Assembly (NCBI GenBank): GCA_029055435.1
Contig: JAIDDH010000093.1
Location: 25,795-89,794 of the forward strand
Source of the DNA: Acetatifactor sp.
GTDB taxonomy: Bacteria > Bacillota > Clostridia > Lachnospirales > Lachnospiraceae
Direction of reading: 5' to 3'
DNA: 64,000 nucleotides
Part shown: positions 63,301 through 64,000 of the stretch, in pieces
Position numbering within the stretch: the stretch's first letter is position 1
Layout of the letters: each line of letters opens with the position of its first letter
The notes under the pieces: model-generated
Databases searched by the model: none
The model's input: the letters and a program-made list of their open reading frames with translations, nothing else
What the model was told of the DNA's origin: nothing
Translations under genes and position numbers: made by a program

Positions 63301-64000
63301 TAATCGAGGCGGGCACAGAGCTGACGGAGACCGACCTTCCTGCCACCCTGACGAAAGAGGGCTATACCTTCCAGGGCTGGGTAGATGAAGACGGCAATGC
63401 CATCACCGTACCTTATACGCCGACCAAGAGCATGACAATCAGAGCAAAATGGCAGGAGGTAGTTGCAGAAAATCAGTATACCATCACGATTGATAAGCAG
63501 GATGGCACAGAGCCTGTGGAGAAGGTAATCGAGGCGGGCACAGAGCTGACGGAGACCGACCTTCCTTCCACACTGACGAGAGAGGGTTATACCTTCCAGG
63601 GCTGGGTAGATGAAGATGGCAATGCCATCACCGTACCTTACACACCGACGAGAAGCATGACAATCAGAGCAAAATGGCAGAGCGACAGCACTCAGCCTGA
63701 TCCCGGCCCTGGCCCTAACCCCGGCCCCGATGACCCTATCGACCCGGAGGAGGTGGGACTCCATGTGAGACTGAAAAATCCCGACGAGACCTACACCTAC
63801 ACCGGAAGTGCCATCAAGCCTGCCATCGTAGTGTCCAACAACGGAAAGCGTCTGGTGGAGGGTAGTGACTATACCGTAAAATACAGCAACAATGTCAAAG
63901 CATGTGAGTGGGGCAAGGAAGGAGACGCTGTCAAGGACGCTCCCAAGAATGCACCCAAGATCACTGTTACCGGAAAGGGCAATTTCTCCGGCAGCACCTT
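57360..64000 (+). CDS. Secreted pectate lyase / pectin methylesterase fusion, 3'-truncated
   Basis: At least 2213 residues; the frame stays open to the window end. A signal peptide opens it (basic start, SRLMAMLLSTTMIFAPILE, VYAAE). Residues about 280-570 are a PL1-type pectate lyase: GYDAVIDGWG, VERCWIHHNEFYCPEI, FTCSYNYFDGCHKTNLVG and ARGPLARNANIHMYNN. Residues about 917-1330 are a CE8 pectinesterase: FVGRQDTLYGG, GGTDYIFGGMTAV and PGYLGRPWKAN, with both catalytic Asp and the Arg. Later parts repeat a beta module (GGTKYTGRLKTGG / DGVDYTRRLKLNGAG) and five InlB B-type repeats. Cutting and de-esterifying pectin by one chain suits a gut pectin degrader. ATG 57360 has AAGGAAGG upstream. Confidence 0.9.
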   Translation, partial: MRKAKNFSSRLMAMLLSTTMIFAPILESMPVYAAELGAATERIGTLSEETSHEIVRQTGTGDADDIKLFSDLRGALFAASASDFSNVGGWNESIYAEIAGVKDADVTAVSWSGAMTGSLTGDDLTYLVRDNGNGGVRIDIPGLKAGTYTLTVKVGSSTLTKSDIEVYAYDRSGYAHFNYTEGVGAYNDDGTLKKNAIVLYVTDENKNTVSLSYGKTTVTGIGNILNNSSIFKNLAKDGKPLAVRFIGCVSETELYERGPYDAKDAGKIDGLTDYVAGNDNGHMARIQSGKDITLEGIGYDAVIDGWGFHYVAKSDSPEYGKSFEVRNLTFINTPEDAIGMEGVQKTSSDVNSDLSASVERCWIHHNEFYCPEIINPAEDDKAEGDGSVDFKRGQYFTCSYNYFDGCHKTNLVGADKNSLQYNLTYHHNYWYMCKARGPLARNANIHMYNNIVEKQRDYFQNPRATSYIFSEYNLFYACSNPQDTTNAKDGNGVIKSYRDSIASVINMDNPAEVVENKTDYVANNCQFSARKIKYDKFDTDPSLSYIPGNNYKLDTDFTELRKVVASQTGVQKQNPKRPEKITAGEYSVVPEGTTINKIDAPYKNPSSVKVRQYAFTVNEAFDLEVAYKSVDTAPGVLVNEAGENLLTGDGSLTNLPAGTYMIQAKNFQPWVPASGNTAEKAFSFKEITINTLNITKTTAHVHKWVLDSSKSVAATCTAAGKKFYTCEADKDGQKCNETKEESVEALGHSWSGWTIDKPATETETGQRSRSCTRCDAKETETIPVIIQNISWDFAELNPTTDIKTIGGVKYYAELALSGNVSKNKDYLLANGDSTITIPNLKKGDKVIVKYCFAASFTLGETTVDAKSGSTDQIDKVEHIVTADGPLVIKNNSTGKLATQTYFCSIEIVKAENLTPYTPVLSVGQDKDYKTIGDALAVVRKMTRTTDQKVTIMIDPGNYEEMLVIDMPNVTLQNASATPSIGLKNKGVDIDENAVRVTWYYGHGYTYYSMDSNCKYDAGVLAANKSKGSASFVNPGAGTTNGSYWNATVVISADNFTAKGIIFENSFNQYVSTKSLEDVIEAQSGAKEGTAKRAVMKTLGDTKVQEKEYVERAAALAITNDTKEVYFNNCKFVGRQDTLYGGTGVTAGFEYCSIYGGTDYIFGGMTAVFKQCDLVFNTNDQTEQGLKNDVGYITAPQQAAGRGYLMYKCTVTSTVPGVDTASAHTSKPGYLGRPWKANTGEAVFYKTTIEKADSFWNTGSYSYGQSLIRGEGWGSGLGGQSALCGEYGTIEESGVDNSSKRASWSKVFTEEKLADGTPISIKGFLKDWEVPFDSDDSNVPVPKQYTITIDRQNGTDLVVKTVAEGTALTKTDLPTPTREGYNFAGWVDSSNKSVTLPYTPTANVTIKALWEKIIEIDPNVLYNKKLISLDIPTGTYTSDFQKNGFTITAGEGADQSVGVDVGSEKTIGGTKYTGRLKTGGIGTKDYRSIKVTTEDAATLTMACVVATTGDECELGVATLNEKGEFVEITTGITVKNETDNTTTTPDKIILSGSKGNLVTVKLPAADTYYIYSKGSTKGGNNSGGVNFYAINVTYANGVDPAFCTVTFDSKGGLSVESQKVQAGYACMEPAEILKSGYTFDGWYADSECTQKYDFSAPVKSNFTLYAKWLAGEPDSEYLVLDMKDLPARDYKEVFIRNGFTFKATSDKNLSVDVSAVTVDGVDYTRRLKLNGAGSTSDRNVSFTIEANATLTLVAASGKSGTGRALKITNGTKTYDISNIDAAAKYTQELTEGTWQIYAAGDGVNIYYISVKGESVKAQYVIAIDRQDGTEAVVKTVVEGTQLTEADLPSTLTREGYTFQGWVDEEGNVITVPYTPIKNMTITAKWEAKKQYTITIDKQDGTTATMKTVVEGTELTETDLPSTLTREGYTFLGWEDENGETITVPYTPAKSMTIRAKWRKIVAEDQYAITIDRLDGTEPVEKVIEAGTELTETDLPATLTKEGYTFQGWVDEDGNAITVPYTPTKSMTIRAKWQEVVAENQYTITIDKQDGTEPVEKVIEAGTELTETDLPSTLTREGYTFQGWVDEDGNAITVPYTPTRSMTIRAKWQSDSTQPDPGPGPNPGPDDPIDPEEVGLHVRLKNPDETYTYTGSAIKPAIVVSNNGKRLVEGSDYTVKYSNNVKACEWGKEGDAVKDAPKNAPKITVTGKGNFSGST
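62808..63677 (+). repeat. Four tandem InlB B-type repeat units (216-225 bp)
   Basis: Units start at 62808, 63024, 63249 and 63474 and code for a fold of about 68 residues (REGYTFQGWVDEDGN is the core). Units 3 and 4 are almost identical. An isolated older copy starts at 61386. They lie in the pectinase gene and probably serve as an extracellular stalk. Confidence 0.9.

Noticed and set aside
62808..63677. Regular 216-225 bp repeats considered as a CRISPR or tandem satellite
   Set aside because: They are in frame, vary by codon, and code for InlB B-type units; no short identical repeats with unique spacers.
62409..63764. Long reading frame on the minus strand (451 codons) opposite the pectinase repeats
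   Set aside because: It mirrors the repeat units of the + strand gene; no start signal or family features. It arises from the repeat codon pattern.

Overview
The window looks like a chromosomal segment of an anaerobic, Gram-positive, endospore-forming Clostridia member, most likely Lachnospiraceae. The evidence is the conserved block hup, rqcP, yabP, yabQ, divIC, spoIIE, tilS, hpt, ftsH, a CotS-type spore coat protein, strong AGGAGG ribosome binding sites with frequent TTG/GTG starts, and a giant secreted pectinase with InlB-type repeats. All genes I accept lie on the + strand. The genus cannot be fixed from sequence reading alone.

Region 1 (3-19947) is most of an extracellular contractile injection system (eCIS, Afp/PVC-like). 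In order it holds a truncated unknown, tail-terminator cap, PAAR-like tip, sheath, tube, tail-assembly protein, a 58-residue DUF6760-like gene, a second tube-like protein, a small unknown, a CIS_tube adaptor, hub, separate spike, gp25, two J-like baseplate proteins, a gpI-like protein, an AAA+ ATPase, an XRE regulator and a 1236-residue DUF4157 protein. The last is the best effector candidate: an HELGH motif near the N-terminus and a C-terminal part that reads like a PLP-dependent fold-type I enzyme. A tyrosine recombinase follows it.

Region 2 (20037-29336) starts with a small tyrosine-phosphatase-like gene and a terminator. Next comes a very tight nine-gene run: DUF6765, a two-domain endolysin, a DUF2589-like protein, a small overlapping gene, a DUF2589 protein, a small gene, a STAS antagonist, a GNAT protein, and a membrane sensor with PP2C phosphatase and an RsbW-like kinase in one chain. 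This looks like a partner-switch-controlled lysis or release module, possibly serving the eCIS, and I find no described system that matches it.

Region 3 (29409-43547) is mostly housekeeping and accessory metabolism: MATE exporter, two radical SAM enzymes with their own promoter, cytidylate-kinase-like protein, ApbE / NusG-II / Gx transporter, PpiC-type foldase, Cof-type HAD phosphatase, CCA-adding enzyme, CotS, PEGA lipoprotein, MazG and HU.

Region 4 (43628-51742) is the sporulation/division block. An AT-rich two-gene insertion separates hup from rqcP. SpoIIE lacks its usual membrane domain but has a promoter with the unusual 21-bp spacer and Spo0A-box-like sites.

Region 5 (51743-57101) has a 1-kb gap carrying two large palindromic elements in opposite orientation, then a GH13 amylase, a GT39-type membrane glycosyltransferase, tRNA-Tyr and tRNA-Leu. 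Related palindromic elements sit between spoIIE and tilS and, as a relic, after the Gx transporter gene.

Region 6 (57360-64000) is the 5' part of a secreted pectate lyase / pectin methylesterase fusion with InlB-type repeats. It runs off the window.
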